Assembly: GCA_963204725.1 (NCBI GenBank)
Contig: CAUJHH010000040.1
Span: 62,001-126,000 of the forward strand
Length of the DNA: 64,000 nucleotides
Direction of reading: 5' to 3'
Source: Planctomycetota bacterium
GTDB taxonomy: Bacteria > Planctomycetota > Phycisphaerae > Phycisphaerales > UBA1924
The position numbers and the translations under genes were made by a program. Each line of letters begins with the position of its first letter. Position 1 is the stretch's first letter. Below are positions 1 to 9,416 of this stretch, piece after piece. The notes under the pieces are model-generated. The model ran no database searches, had not been told where the DNA came from, and saw nothing but the letters and a program-made list of their open reading frames with translations.

Positions 1-104
1 GCTCACGCTACCACGACACCCCGTTCCAGCTCAAGCCAATCTGCTCCCAACCGCGATCTTCACATAGCTTTACCGGAACGATCTAGTGTTCGGGGCATCT
101 CCGC

Positions 105-1622
105 TCACGGCTCATCGTGAGAGAGGATCAGCGAAAGGTCATCCGCGTACCCGTCGCTGCTCACACCCTCCGCCCGGGTGCCTGAGAGACGCACCTCGAG
201 CCGCACCGTCGTGCGCGGCACAATCCCGCGCGAGGTCCGCTGGAGGAGCGTCGTCTTTCCCTCCCGCTCCGCTGCGCTCACAGGCCCGATCGACGCCCTT
301 CCGACTTCTCGCCCGCCTTTGTCCAGGAACATCACGCTCGCATCGATCGAATCCGCCTGCGACCCGAAGCCGCCGAGCCACCCCGAGAGCGTGTAGTGGA
401 TCATGCCTTCTTCGATATCGGCCACGAGCGCGTCGAGCTCGATGATCTGCGACATGCTCGACTGCTCGCTCGCTCCGGCGCAGAAGAAACAACTTCCTCG
501 GGCCTCGGGCGCCTCGCTTGCGTTGTCGGGAAAGCCCTCCGCTGCGCCGTAGCGGATCACCGTGAACCCGCTCGGACCAGGATCGATCCAGCCGCTGGCG
601 GCCTGGTCCAACTCGGATGACTCGAACCCGCGATCATCCTCTGCATCGCCGTTGTAGATCAGGTTCTCGCCGAGCGTGGGGCGCGGCCGGTTTGTGGGGA
701 CGAGCCCGACGGCGTGACCGTCGAGGTCCTGCATCGCCTCCGCACCCACACCCATGTGCGTTAGCGCAGTGCGAACGCCGTCCACGTTCTTCGGGTTCGG
801 GAAGATGCGATGGGGCGTGACCGATCCGTCGCTCGCCCACACGATGAAGGGGATCGTTCGCTTCTCGAACGTGCCACCAGCGTGCTGCCCGTCGATGGAG
901 CCCCCGTGGTCACTCGTCACGATGACCAGCCAGGACTCGCTCCCATACGTTCGCCTTGATTTCATCGCGTCGATCACACGCCCGACCTGGCGATCGGCCC
1001 GCGTGATGGCGTCGAGGTAGAGCCGCTTGGACGGATCGAACCCGTGCGCGTGGCCCGCCACGTCAACATCGCCGAGGTAGAGGAAAAGCGCGTCGATGTC
1101 GCGCGAGCCGGCATGGTTCTTCGGCTGCTCCGCGTGCGCCCCCTTGAGCAGCTCCACGGCGGCTTCGGTCACCAGTTCGTCCCCGTTCTCCGCGTAGTCG
1201 TGGTAGATCGCGACGTCCGCGCCGGTGGGCTGGAACTTCTGGATCGCGTCCCACGTCACCAGGCGCGCCGTGTTCAGCTCGGGGTTGAAAGCCTCGAGAC
1301 GCGAGAAGAGGTCCGGGTACTGATCGAGCCTCGATCCGCGATAGTCGTTGGTCGTGACGTTGTGCCGGTCGCGATGGACGCCGTGCAGGATCGTCGACCA
1401 GTTGGGTCCGCTGAACGTGAGATCCTCGCATTGCGCATCCGAGGCGTACGCGCCCTGCGTCCTCAGCATCGCCAGGGCGTTGGTCTCCGCCACCTCCATC
1501 GCGTCGGGGCGAAGCCCGTCGATGCCGATGAAGAGGAGCTTCGGGGTCCGCGCCCCATCCGCGTTCGCGATGCCCGCAACGGATGAGACGGCCAGCGCCA
1601 GCGTGCAGAGGTTCTTTCGCAT
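105..1622 (-). CDS. Secreted alkaline-phosphatase-superfamily phosphodiesterase-like protein
   Basis: A 505-residue protein of the type I phosphodiesterase / nucleotide pyrophosphatase fold (alkaline phosphatase superfamily). A signal peptide covers about residues 1-21 (ending GIANA). The first metal motif is FIGIDG (about 31-36), the probable nucleophile region is GPNWST (about 72-77), later metal ligands are in GDVDVAGHAHG, and the closing TSDHGG carries Asp and His ligands. After about residue 305 comes NLIYNGDAED, typical of a carbohydrate-binding-like beta-sandwich. The start was placed at the ATG before the signal peptide; the open frame runs further upstream but that part is a shadow of the next gene. 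The substrate cannot be told from sequence. It is probably exported and acts on phosphate esters outside the cytoplasm. Confidence 0.85.
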   Translation of the reverse strand: MRKNLCTLALAVSSVAGIANADGARTPKLLFIGIDGLRPDAMEVAETNALAMLRTQGAYASDAQCEDLTFSGPNWSTILHGVHRDRHNVTTNDYRGSRLDQYPDLFSRLEAFNPELNTARLVTWDAIQKFQPTGADVAIYHDYAENGDELVTEAAVELLKGAHAEQPKNHAGSRDIDALFLYLGDVDVAGHAHGFDPSKRLYLDAITRADRQVGRVIDAMKSRRTYGSESWLVIVTSDHGGSIDGQHAGGTFEKRTIPFIVWASDGSVTPHRIFPNPKNVDGVRTALTHMGVGAEAMQDLDGHAVGLVPTNRPRPTLGENLIYNGDAEDDRGFESSELDQAASGWIDPGPSGFTVIRYGAAEGFPDNASEAPEARGSCFFCAGASEQSSMSQIIELDALVADIEEGMIHYTLSGWLGGFGSQADSIDASVMFLDKGGREVGRASIGPVSAAEREGKTTLLQRTSRGIVPRTTVRLEVRLSGTRAEGVSSDGYADDLSLILSHDEP

Positions 1623-1671
1623 GCACAGATCGTACAGGATCGAGCCGCCCGATGCCTCCTCGATTTGTGCC

Positions 1672-4122
1672 TTAACCGCACCCGCTGCCGAAGGCGTCGA
1701 TGAAGTCCAGGAAGTCCAGGACATCGACGATGGTGTCGCCGTTGAAGTCCGCATCGCCCAGCGTGCCGCACGGCGCGGGCTGGTTCTCGCAGGCCCCGAA
1801 ATCTTCCATGAAATCGAGGAAGTCGAGCACGTCCTGGATGGTGTCGCCATTGTGATCGGCGGGGCAGGGGTTCGGAAGGTCGGCGATCCACGCGCCACGC
1901 CCGTAGGTCCCAACCACGACCTTGCGGCGCAACCGATCGATGGCGATGTCGCCGACGTTGACGTTCGGGAACGAGGCATCGTTCCGCGTCCACGTCGCGC
2001 CGCCGTCGAGCGAGTGATAGAAACCCGCACCCGCACCTACGTAGAGCGCACGCGCCGCGAAGTCGAAGTCCACCTCGAGCGCGCGGGGAACCACACCAGA
2101 AGGAAGACTCGTTCCGACGGCGCTCCACGTCACGCCGGAGTTGGTTGTGCGATAGACGCGCCCGCCGGTGGACGAATAGAACGACGCGAAGGCCTCCGCC
2201 GCGTCGAGCGGGTTTACGATGATGTCGCTGACGCCGCTCGTGGGCAGCCCGGTGCTCCGGTTGTTCCACGTGGAGAGGTCGCTGGTGTGGTAAACCTTTC
2301 CGTTGGACGAGCCCGTGTAGACGACGCTCGTGTTCGAGGGCGCAACCGCGATGGTGTTGAGCGTGCCGCCCCCTCCGACGGCGTTCGTGCTGATCGCGGT
2401 CCACGTCGGGTTTGTCACGGTCGCATTGGTCGTGCGCCACACGCGGTTGGTCCCCGCGAAGAGCGTCGTCGGCGTCACCGGATCGATGACCAGCGGGCTC
2501 ACCCAGTTGGTCGAGTCGCTCCCCCACGGCCCCGTGATGTTGCGGCTGTTCCCGCTGTTCCAGCGGTACACCGTCAGATACACATACGTGGTGTATCGGC
2601 GCGTCAGACTCAGGTGGTCGAACGCGGAGAATCCTCCGTCGCCCGCCTGAAGCTGCGGCCATTCGTTCGATGCGCCCGTCTTCTCCGGCGTGCCGTTGTC
2701 CTGCGTGCCGCCCAGCATCTTGTTGGCGATCGCCGGGTGCAGAGCGATGGTGTAGAGCTGGGCCGTGCCCATGCCGTTGTTGCAATTCGTCCAGGAGTTG
2801 CCGCCGTTGGTCGACTTCCAGACGCCGCCGTCGTTTCCTTCCCAGATCGTGTTGCCGGGGCCGAAGACCATCGCGTGGTGGTCCGGGTGGAGCGCCCCGC
2901 CGGAGAACGCGGATTTCTCGACCCAGGAGTCGCCACCGTTCGTCGACTTGATCACACCCGCTGTGGCGTACCTGGGATCAACGCCGCCGAGATACACGAC
3001 CTCGGGGTCGGTCGGGTCGACCGTGACGTACGCGTCGTACCAGCACTGCGGCGAGCAGAAGTTCGGTGTGGCGACCTTCTTCACCCAACTCGCGCCGCCG
3101 TCCATCGAGCGGTAAAGCCCGTTGACTGAGCCGTTGCTGCCGATGATCGCTGCGTACATGTCGTCCGGGCTCGCATCGCACAGATCAACCAGCACCAGCC
3201 CGATGGAGTTTGTGGGAAGCCCGCCCCCGAGCTTGGAATAGGTCAGTCCGCCATTCGTGGACTTGTAGACGCCCTGCCCGGAGCGCCCGACGAGCACGTT
3301 GCTCGGGTTGATCGGATCGAGCGCGAGTGTTGGGCACGTGCCGCTGAGTCGCTGCGACCACGTTGAGCCGGCATCGAAGGAGACGTACGTGCCCGTGTTG
3401 CTTGTCAGATGGATGATCGCGGTGTTGAGCGGGCTGACGGCGATGCCGGTGATCTGCGAGCCGACTTGGGCGGTCGTCGCGATTCTCGTCCATGTGGTGC
3501 CCGCGTCGAGCGAGCGGAAGAGGCCGTCACCACTCGAACCGGTCCAGTACTCACCCGTGCCGTAATACACGATGTTGTGGTTGCTGGGATCGACAACGAC
3601 GTATCCGCTGTTCAGGATCGACAATTGATCGGTCAGCGGGTTCCAGCTCGCGCCGCCGTCGGTTGTCTTCCAGAGGCCACCCGAGGCGGATCCGGCGTAG
3701 CAGGTGTTTGGATCGGTCGGGTGCGGCGCGATCGAGACGACGCGCCCGGAGGCCTTGGTGTTCCCCGACCAATACTCCGAAGCGATCGACGACGGACCCG
3801 CAAACGTCCAATTCAAGGGGTACGCGCTGCGCTCGAAGCCCATGCCCCAGGTCCAACCCGGGACGGGCTCGCCGACGATCTTCGGATGGCCGGGAGGGGG
3901 AGGCCCGAGTTTCGGCTTCCGCTCAACCAGCAGGCCCTCGGGCTTCACGGCGTGGTTCGGATAGAGCGAGGTCAGCGCGACCGGTTCGGTCGACCGAGTG
4001 GAGGCGCATCCCGCCAGCACGAGGAGAGCGCACGGGCCGATGAGGGCCGGTGCGACCGCGACTCCATATATGGCCAGCGTGCGACGAGAACCAGGAAGAG
4101 ACCGAGAACGAATTCCGCGCAT
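1672..4122 (-). CDS. BNR/sialidase-type beta-propeller lipoprotein with C-terminal dockerin-like repeats
   Basis: An 816-residue exported protein. The N-terminus has a hydrophobic stretch ending in LVLAGC, a good lipobox, so it is probably a lipoprotein. Most of the chain is repeats of the kind TTDGGASW / STNGGxSW / SLDAGTTW, the Asp-box (BNR) signature of sialidase- and VPS10-like beta-propellers; at least nine such boxes can be seen. The last ~60 residues hold two calcium-binding dockerin-like segments (DHNGDTIQDVLDFLDF and DADFNGDTIVDVLDFLDF), a form common in Phycisphaerae. No catalytic residues are obvious, so a binding or structural role is as likely as enzyme activity. It lies 49 bp upstream of the phosphodiesterase gene in the same direction and may be co-transcribed with it. 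Confidence 0.88.
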   Translation of the reverse strand: MRGIRSRSLPGSRRTLAIYGVAVAPALIGPCALLVLAGCASTRSTEPVALTSLYPNHAVKPEGLLVERKPKLGPPPPGHPKIVGEPVPGWTWGMGFERSAYPLNWTFAGPSSIASEYWSGNTKASGRVVSIAPHPTDPNTCYAGSASGGLWKTTDGGASWNPLTDQLSILNSGYVVVDPSNHNIVYYGTGEYWTGSSGDGLFRSLDAGTTWTRIATTAQVGSQITGIAVSPLNTAIIHLTSNTGTYVSFDAGSTWSQRLSGTCPTLALDPINPSNVLVGRSGQGVYKSTNGGLTYSKLGGGLPTNSIGLVLVDLCDASPDDMYAAIIGSNGSVNGLYRSMDGGASWVKKVATPNFCSPQCWYDAYVTVDPTDPEVVYLGGVDPRYATAGVIKSTNGGDSWVEKSAFSGGALHPDHHAMVFGPGNTIWEGNDGGVWKSTNGGNSWTNCNNGMGTAQLYTIALHPAIANKMLGGTQDNGTPEKTGASNEWPQLQAGDGGFSAFDHLSLTRRYTTYVYLTVYRWNSGNSRNITGPWGSDSTNWVSPLVIDPVTPTTLFAGTNRVWRTTNATVTNPTWTAISTNAVGGGGTLNTIAVAPSNTSVVYTGSSNGKVYHTSDLSTWNNRSTGLPTSGVSDIIVNPLDAAEAFASFYSSTGGRVYRTTNSGVTWSAVGTSLPSGVVPRALEVDFDFAARALYVGAGAGFYHSLDGGATWTRNDASFPNVNVGDIAIDRLRRKVVVGTYGRGAWIADLPNPCPADHNGDTIQDVLDFLDFMEDFGACENQPAPCGTLGDADFNGDTIVDVLDFLDFIDAFGSGCG

Positions 4123-4389
4123 GGAGCATCTCCGCAGGCCGAACGGCCGCCCTGTCTTTCGGCTCTCGTCAGGGCTCGGTTCCGCTCAACCTCACGATCC
4201 GGCTGAGAGTGAGTGCTCCTCGCCGAGCAAGCGCCCGGCTGCCTAACTGTTTCGGCTTCTGGCCGGTGTGTCCACACGTGGACTGAAAGCTCGGACTGGC
4301 CTCAGAGGCGTCCGAAGCGTGCCGGTGCACCAACGCCAGATGCGGCAGCGATCGTTTCGCGCTCAAGACAACGCGCAGCAGCGTCGCGA

Positions 4390-5775
4390 CTACAGCATCT
4401 TTCCCGTCAGCACTAGGATCGCGATCGCGAGGTAGATCAGCGTTCCCGACGCGTCCATCAGCGTTGCGACCAGCGGCGTCGAAGCCGTCGCCGGGTCGAG
4501 GCCGAGTCTCTTCAGCGCGAGCGGCAGGAGCGAGCCCACCGTCGTGCCCCACGTGACAACGAGCATGATGGCGATCGCAACAGTCACCGCAAGGGACATC
4601 TTGAACTCCGTTGCGGGATGCCCCGCAGCGGTGAAGATCCAGACCACCAGCATTCCCATCACTCCGAGCGAGCCGCTGAGCATCAGCGCCGTGACGAGTT
4701 CCTTGCGGACGATCTTCATCCAATCGGTCGGTGTCACCTCGCCCAGCGAGAGCGCGCGGGTCAGCAGGGTCGCGGCTTGCGAGCCGCAGTTGCCGCCGCA
4801 GGAGATCACGAGTGGCAGGAAGAAGACGAGGACCCTTGCGCGGTCGAGCTGCTGCTGGAACGCGCCGAGCACGACGATAGTGACAGTCTGGCCGATGAAG
4901 AGGGCCGCGAGCCAGATCGCGCGCTTGCGATACATCTCGATGTGCCCGGTGTCGATGTACGCGTCCTCGAGGGCCGCGACACCGCCCATCATCTGCATGT
5001 CCTCGGTCGCCTCGGCCTGTGCGACGTCGGCGACGTCATCGTGGGTGACGATGCCCAGCAGCTTGCCGCGCGAGTCGACGACGGGGAGGGCGATGCGGTC
5101 GTACCGGGACATGAGGCGAACCGCCTCTTCCTGGTCTTGGTCGGCGGTGAGCGCGACAAAGTTGTTGTCGCCGATCGACTCGAGAGTCGCCTCGGGATCG
5201 GCGAGGATGAGCTGGCGGATGCGGATGTCGTCGACGAGACGACCATCGTCGTCGGTGATGTAGACGACGTTGATGGTCTCGGCGTCGCGCCCGTGCTTCC
5301 GGAGGTGCGACAGCGCCCGCTCCACCGTCCAATCGGCACGCACCGACACATAGTCCGGCGTCATCAGGCGTCCGACCGACTCGGCCGGATAACCCAGGAT
5401 CGCCAGCGTCGCCTGGCGCTCCTTGGGGTCGAGGGACTGGATGAGCCGCTGCGCGACGGTGTAGGGCAGCTCGTCGAGCAGGCGCACGCGATCGTCCGTG
5501 CTCATCGCCTCCATCACTCGCCGTGAGCCCTCGTCGCCGAGCTTTGCGATCAGTTTCTCCTGATCCTCCGGCTCAAGATAGGAGAAGACGTCGCCCGCAT
5601 CGTCGCGGTAGAGAAACCGGAACGCGACGGCGGCGTCGGCCGCGTCGAGCTCACTGAAGACCTCCGCGACGTCGGCCGGAGGGAGCTCGTGCAGCGCCTC
5701 GCGCAGCTCGCCCCACTGACCCGAGCGGATCATCTCCTCGATCTCGGGTTGGATGAGCGCGGCGAGTGACTTCAC
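4390..5775 (-). CDS. mgtE: Magnesium transporter MgtE
   Basis: A 461-residue protein with full MgtE architecture. The N domain (about 1-130) is a superhelix of acidic motifs such as LHELPPADVAEVF. A pair of CBS domains follows (about 130-260; VGRLMTPDYVSV opens it), then a connecting helix and five membrane segments from about residue 285. GGNCGSQAATLLTRALSLGE and STPLVATLMDASG are the conserved pore and gate regions of the family. MgtE is an inner-membrane Mg2+ channel closed by Mg2+ binding to the cytoplasmic domains. The gene follows the LmbE-family gene by 63 bp on the same strand, but no functional link is evident. Confidence 0.96.
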   Translation of the reverse strand: MKSLAALIQPEIEEMIRSGQWGELREALHELPPADVAEVFSELDAADAAVAFRFLYRDDAGDVFSYLEPEDQEKLIAKLGDEGSRRVMEAMSTDDRVRLLDELPYTVAQRLIQSLDPKERQATLAILGYPAESVGRLMTPDYVSVRADWTVERALSHLRKHGRDAETINVVYITDDDGRLVDDIRIRQLILADPEATLESIGDNNFVALTADQDQEEAVRLMSRYDRIALPVVDSRGKLLGIVTHDDVADVAQAEATEDMQMMGGVAALEDAYIDTGHIEMYRKRAIWLAALFIGQTVTIVVLGAFQQQLDRARVLVFFLPLVISCGGNCGSQAATLLTRALSLGEVTPTDWMKIVRKELVTALMLSGSLGVMGMLVVWIFTAAGHPATEFKMSLAVTVAIAIMLVVTWGTTVGSLLPLALKRLGLDPATASTPLVATLMDASGTLIYLAIAILVLTGKML

Positions 5776-5838
5776 AGGCCGGATCGTACCGGCGCGGGGT
5801 GGTGGTCGCGTGCGGGTTCGAGCGCGGCCCGGAGGCGG

Positions 5839-6561
5839 TCAGATCCCGACGAGTCCGGTCAAAGATGCGAGTCCGACGGGCTCTTTGGTGAAGAATGGCT
5901 CCCCCGCGCCGGTGCCGATCCGCGAACCAAAGTAGACGCCGGCCGCTCGCACCCACTCGACGACCTTGCGGTTCTTCTCCGGGAGGACGAACTGCGTGTG
6001 GTAGGCGACGATCGAATCGATCTTGCGCTCGGCGTGTGCCGTGATGTCGACGATGAACGAGGGGTCGGCCACCCAGCGGAGATGCGAGGCGTAGTAGTAA
6101 AAGAGCCACTGCGGGTAGAGCGCGGGCCGCCCGCCATCGCCCGGCATCTGGAGCTTGGTGAGCTTGGCGTCGAAACGCGCGTCTTCGACGATACGGGTGA
6201 CGGCGCGGTGATCGGGGTGGGCGTCCTCGGGGTAGGGGCAGAAGATGATCTGGGCCTGATGGGCGCGGATCACGCCGGCGACCTGGTGGCGGGCCTCGAT
6301 GGTGTGTTCAACGAAGCGGTTGGGGAGGCCGAGCAACTGCCGACGGACCGGCTTCGCACCGGGCGATGCGCCGCCGAGGATCTCCGAAGCGAGAGCGGCC
6401 TCTTTGGCGCGGGTCTCGGGATCGCCGAAGGGCGTGGGCTCGCCATCGGTCATATCCAGGAGGAGAATGTCGTGCCCTTGCGAGGCAAGGAGGGCGATCG
6501 TGCCGCCCATGCCGATCTCTTGATCGTCCGGGTGCGGCCCGACCACGAGGATATTGGTCAT
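5839..6561 (-). CDS. LmbE/PIG-L family N-acetylglucosaminyl deacetylase (BshB1-like)
   Basis: A 240-residue zinc-dependent deacetylase of the LmbE/PIG-L family. The family motif appears as GPHPDDQEIGMGG (residues 8-20), giving the His-Asp-Asp zinc and catalytic residues, and DAHPDHRAV near the middle supplies further ligands. Length and motif spacing match bacillithiol deacetylase BshB1, which removes acetate from GlcNAc-malate, but mycothiol- and lipid-linked homologues look alike. A distant BshC-like protein is encoded 3 kb away (9416-10894), which makes the thiol pathway a reasonable but unproven idea. It lies 23 bp downstream of the lipoprotein gene and is probably co-transcribed with it. 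Confidence 0.85.
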   Translation of the reverse strand: MTNILVVGPHPDDQEIGMGGTIALLASQGHDILLLDMTDGEPTPFGDPETRAKEAALASEILGGASPGAKPVRRQLLGLPNRFVEHTIEARHQVAGVIRAHQAQIIFCPYPEDAHPDHRAVTRIVEDARFDAKLTKLQMPGDGGRPALYPQWLFYYYASHLRWVADPSFIVDITAHAERKIDSIVAYHTQFVLPEKNRKVVEWVRAAGVYFGSRIGTGAGEPFFTKEPVGLASLTGLVGI

Positions 6562-6584
6562 GGTTCGCTCCGCCGGTCGCCGGC

Positions 6585-7019
6585 TTACTTGAGGACGGGC
6601 TCGCCGCGTGTGACGACGAGTGGATAGAGCATGCCGTCGTTCTCGAGTTGCGCGAGGACCATGCGTTCGGGTTTCTTCGTGGCGAAGAAACCGCCCCCCC
6701 GGAAGGGCTCTCCGTGCTCGTTGCGGAAGTCGGCGAGGGGGAGCTTGATCGATTGGCCGACAGCGAGTCCCTCGAGCGGACGTGAGTAATAGGAATTCAG
6801 CCAGAGTGTGCTGGGCCCGAAGACACGCGAGGTGGTGTTGGTGAACGACAGGGTGGTCTCACCACGAACGACCTGGATGTCGAGCGGCTCGCCTCGTGAA
6901 AGGGTCTCTGGGTAGACACGGGCGTAATTGACCTGGCTCTTGCCGGCCTGGCAGGCCCCCAGGAAGAAGGCGGCAGCGAGGGCGAGGCAGGCGTGTGCGG
7001 TCGATCGAGGGTATCTCAT
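6585..7019 (-). CDS. Small lipoprotein, function unknown
   Basis: A 144-residue protein with a clear lipoprotein signal: RYPRST, a hydrophobic stretch ALAAAFFLG, then the lipobox LGAC. The mature part is mostly beta-strand-like (QVVRGETTLSFTNTTSRVFGPSTLWLN) and recognises no family I know; the sequence suggests a small immunoglobulin- or DUF-type fold facing the periplasm. The ATG at 7019 was chosen because it directly precedes the signal peptide; a longer reading adds an unlikely 15-residue extension. It is the first gene of a minus-strand set with the LmbE deacetylase and mgtE, and is divergent from the dus gene. Confidence 0.75.
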   Translation of the reverse strand: MRYPRSTAHACLALAAAFFLGACQAGKSQVNYARVYPETLSRGEPLDIQVVRGETTLSFTNTTSRVFGPSTLWLNSYYSRPLEGLAVGQSIKLPLADFRNEHGEPFRGGGFFATKKPERMVLAQLENDGMLYPLVVTRGEPVLK

Positions 7020-7110
7020 GACCCGTATAGTCCCGTGCATGGGGTGCGAGAGCAACAACGCCACGCCCCCCGGACCCGCAATCGCTCCCGGCTCAGAGAC
7101 CCTTGACGCG

Positions 7111-8436
7111 ATGAAGATCGCCGAGGAGATCGCCCAAGGCCGGCGTGGCCGCTGGCCGGGAGGGATCGATCCACGGCTTCCGGCGGCGGTGCCGGGGTTC
7201 GACGCTCCATTCTTTCAGGCGGGATTGGCGGGGTATTCCGATGCCGCGATGCGGATTGTGGCACGGCGCCACGGGTGCCCCTACTGCGTGACCGAGGCCC
7301 TTCTCGACCGAACGCTGCTGGCCGGAGGCCGGGGGTTCACGAAGGCGGATCTCGGAGAATTGCACGACAACATCCCGGGCGGGATCGAGGACCACCCTCT
7401 GGCAGTGCAGATCATGGGGTCGGACCCGAAGGAGATGGCGGCCTCGGCGCTGAAGGCGATCGAGCAGGGACGCCGGACCGACAAGGCCTATCGCGCGTTG
7501 GCGTATGGGCATCTGACGCACGATCCAAGCGGGGCGATCGTGAAACACGGGCCGGAGGACTTTGCGCTTGAGCAGGTCGTCTGTGGCGAAGACGAGATCG
7601 GAGCGGGCGAGGGACTCGACCACGATGGCCCCGAGGCGTGGAGTCGGGACTTCAACGATGACGATGCGACTCCGACGGCCCTTGGTCCCGATGCGCCCAT
7701 GCTCACTCGCTCGTTCTCGACCGTGGACGTCAATCTGGCCTGCCCGGTGAAGAAGATCAAGGCCAAGGCACGGGGCGGGCACTGGCTGGCAGAGCCGGAG
7801 GGGGCGATCGCGATCCTGGAGGCGGTGCGCGATGCCGTGCCGCGCGAGGTGGCGTGCACGGTGAAGCTGCGCCGTTCGTTCGACGACACGACGCCGATGG
7901 TAGAGGCGTTCTACAAGATCTATGACGCGGCGTACGACATGGGGTACGCGTGGGCGACGGTGCACGCGCGGACAGTGGAGCAGAAGTACGTCGGCCCGTC
8001 GCGGTGGGACCTCCTCCGCGAGATCGTGCGGCGCTCGCCGGAGCGTCCGGTGCTCGGCTCTGGCGATGTGTGGACGGTGCACGACCTCTTCCGGATGCTC
8101 GAGTACACCGGCGTGAGCGCGGCGGCGGTTGCACGGGGGTGCATCGGCAACCCCTGGATCTTCCGCCAGGCGCGGATGATGCTCGACGGACGCGAGCCGA
8201 CCACGCCCACAATCGCGGAGCAGCGCGACGTTCTCGAGCAGCACTACACGCTGGCGCTGGCGGCCAACAGACGCATGCGGCATCCGGACGACTTCACGTC
8301 AAAGAACATGCGGAAGTTCGGGATTCGGTTCGCGGAGCACCACCCCCGGAGCGAGGAGGTGCGCCTGCGGTTCATCGCGGTGAAGGGGATCGAAGATTGG
8401 CGGCGGGTGCTCGATGAGATGTATCTGGACGGGTAG
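7111..8436 (+). CDS. tRNA-dihydrouridine synthase family protein with internal insertion
   Basis: An FMN-dependent tRNA-dihydrouridine synthase homologue of 441 residues. It shows FFQAGLAGYSD (substrate/flavin site of Dus enzymes), AVQIMGSDP, VDVNLACPVKKIKAK with the active-site Cys near residue 211, and a C-terminal VLGSGDVW...GVSAAAVARGCIGNPWIFRQ phosphate-binding region. Between AVQIMGSDP and VDVNLACP there are over 100 residues, where Dus proteins normally have about 20, so a Dus-specific insertion rich in Asp, Glu and Gly is present. The start is uncertain: ATGs at 7018, 7039 and 7111 are all in frame; 7111 leaves room for divergent promoters. Confidence 0.88.
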   Translation: MKIAEEIAQGRRGRWPGGIDPRLPAAVPGFDAPFFQAGLAGYSDAAMRIVARRHGCPYCVTEALLDRTLLAGGRGFTKADLGELHDNIPGGIEDHPLAVQIMGSDPKEMAASALKAIEQGRRTDKAYRALAYGHLTHDPSGAIVKHGPEDFALEQVVCGEDEIGAGEGLDHDGPEAWSRDFNDDDATPTALGPDAPMLTRSFSTVDVNLACPVKKIKAKARGGHWLAEPEGAIAILEAVRDAVPREVACTVKLRRSFDDTTPMVEAFYKIYDAAYDMGYAWATVHARTVEQKYVGPSRWDLLREIVRRSPERPVLGSGDVWTVHDLFRMLEYTGVSAAAVARGCIGNPWIFRQARMMLDGREPTTPTIAEQRDVLEQHYTLALAANRRMRHPDDFTSKNMRKFGIRFAEHHPRSEEVRLRFIAVKGIEDWRRVLDEMYLDG

Positions 8437-8675
8437 CCGAGCGCGGTGTACGGATGGGGGCTCAGGCCGGGTCGCCAGAGGTGGAATTGAGATAGAGTTG
8501 CCCGGAGGTGTGTCCTTCCGGGCGGGACGATCATCGAATCGGAGAGCACAGCCCTTGTTGGCCGGAATGGAGCGTCGGCTGGACGTCGGCCGAGGGTCTC
8601 GGTGGAGCTGGTGGCCGGGACGTGGTCGATTCGTTTCTCTCTTTGTTCGGGTCGGTCCGCGACCGGGAGCCGTGC

Positions 8676-9416
8676 ATGCGAGTACTGGTTGCGATCCCCG
8701 TTTACAACGAGCAGAAGTACGTCCACCAGGTGCTGGAGCGCGTTCTCGAGCATGCGCCCGATGTGCTGGTGATCGACGATGGATCGACGGACGCGACGCC
8801 GCTGCTGCTCAGCCAGTTCCCGGTCGAGGTGATTCGCCATGCCCGGAACCGCGGATACGGGCGCAGTCTGATGGACGCGTTCCGGTGGGCGGCGGTGGAC
8901 GGGTTCGACTGGGTCATCACGATGGACTGCGACGAGCAGCACGAGCCGGCATCGATCCCGGACTTCATCGACGCGATCAAACGCGACAACGCCGACATCA
9001 TCAGCGGCAGCCGTTATCTCACCCCGTCACCGGATGACGATCGCCCGCCGCCGGAGCGACGGAGGATCAACACGGAGATCACGAGCGAGTTGAACCAGCG
9101 CCTGGGCATGGCGATCACCGATGCCTTTTGTGGCTTCAAGGCGTACCGGGTCTCGGCGGTGCGCCCGCTGCGGCTCGATGTCGACGGCTACGCGTTCCCG
9201 CTTCAATTCTGGGTGCAGTCGGCCGCGGCCGGACTGCGGATCAGCGAGATCCCCGTGAAGCTGATCTATAAGGATCTGAATCGCTCGTTCGGCGGCCCGC
9301 TGGACAATCAGCAGGTGCGCCTGGCGCACTACCGGACGGTGTTGTACAAGGAGCTGGAGCGATGCGCAGATCGCCTGCCATCGAGCGCGAGTGAGGGGAT
9401 GGGAGCGATCGCGTGA
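8676..9416 (+). CDS. Glycosyltransferase family 2
   Basis: A 246-residue GT-A glycosyltransferase. It begins MRVLVAIPVYNEQKYV and has IDDGSTDATP (nucleotide-sugar binding), HARNRGYG, and MDCDEQHEP, which holds the metal-binding Asp residues in the place of the DXD motif. GSRYL and FCGFKAYR follow as in polyprenyl-phosphate-sugar synthase-like family members. There is no membrane segment, so it is a cytoplasmic or membrane-peripheral enzyme. The start at 8676 was chosen because the upstream reading lacks family similarity. Its stop overlaps the start of the next gene (TGATG), indicating translational coupling. Confidence 0.9.
   Translation: MRVLVAIPVYNEQKYVHQVLERVLEHAPDVLVIDDGSTDATPLLLSQFPVEVIRHARNRGYGRSLMDAFRWAAVDGFDWVITMDCDEQHEPASIPDFIDAIKRDNADIISGSRYLTPSPDDDRPPPERRRINTEITSELNQRLGMAITDAFCGFKAYRVSAVRPLRLDVDGYAFPLQFWVQSAAAGLRISEIPVKLIYKDLNRSFGGPLDNQQVRLAHYRTVLYKELERCADRLPSSASEGMGAIA

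Noticed and set aside
1348-3129. 593-residue plus-strand frame over the first two genes
   Set aside because: Shadow of real minus-strand genes; Arg/Val-rich product without any motif.
7093-8283. 396-residue frame opposite the Dus gene
   Set aside because: Shadow frame; the plus strand encodes the Dus active-site motifs.
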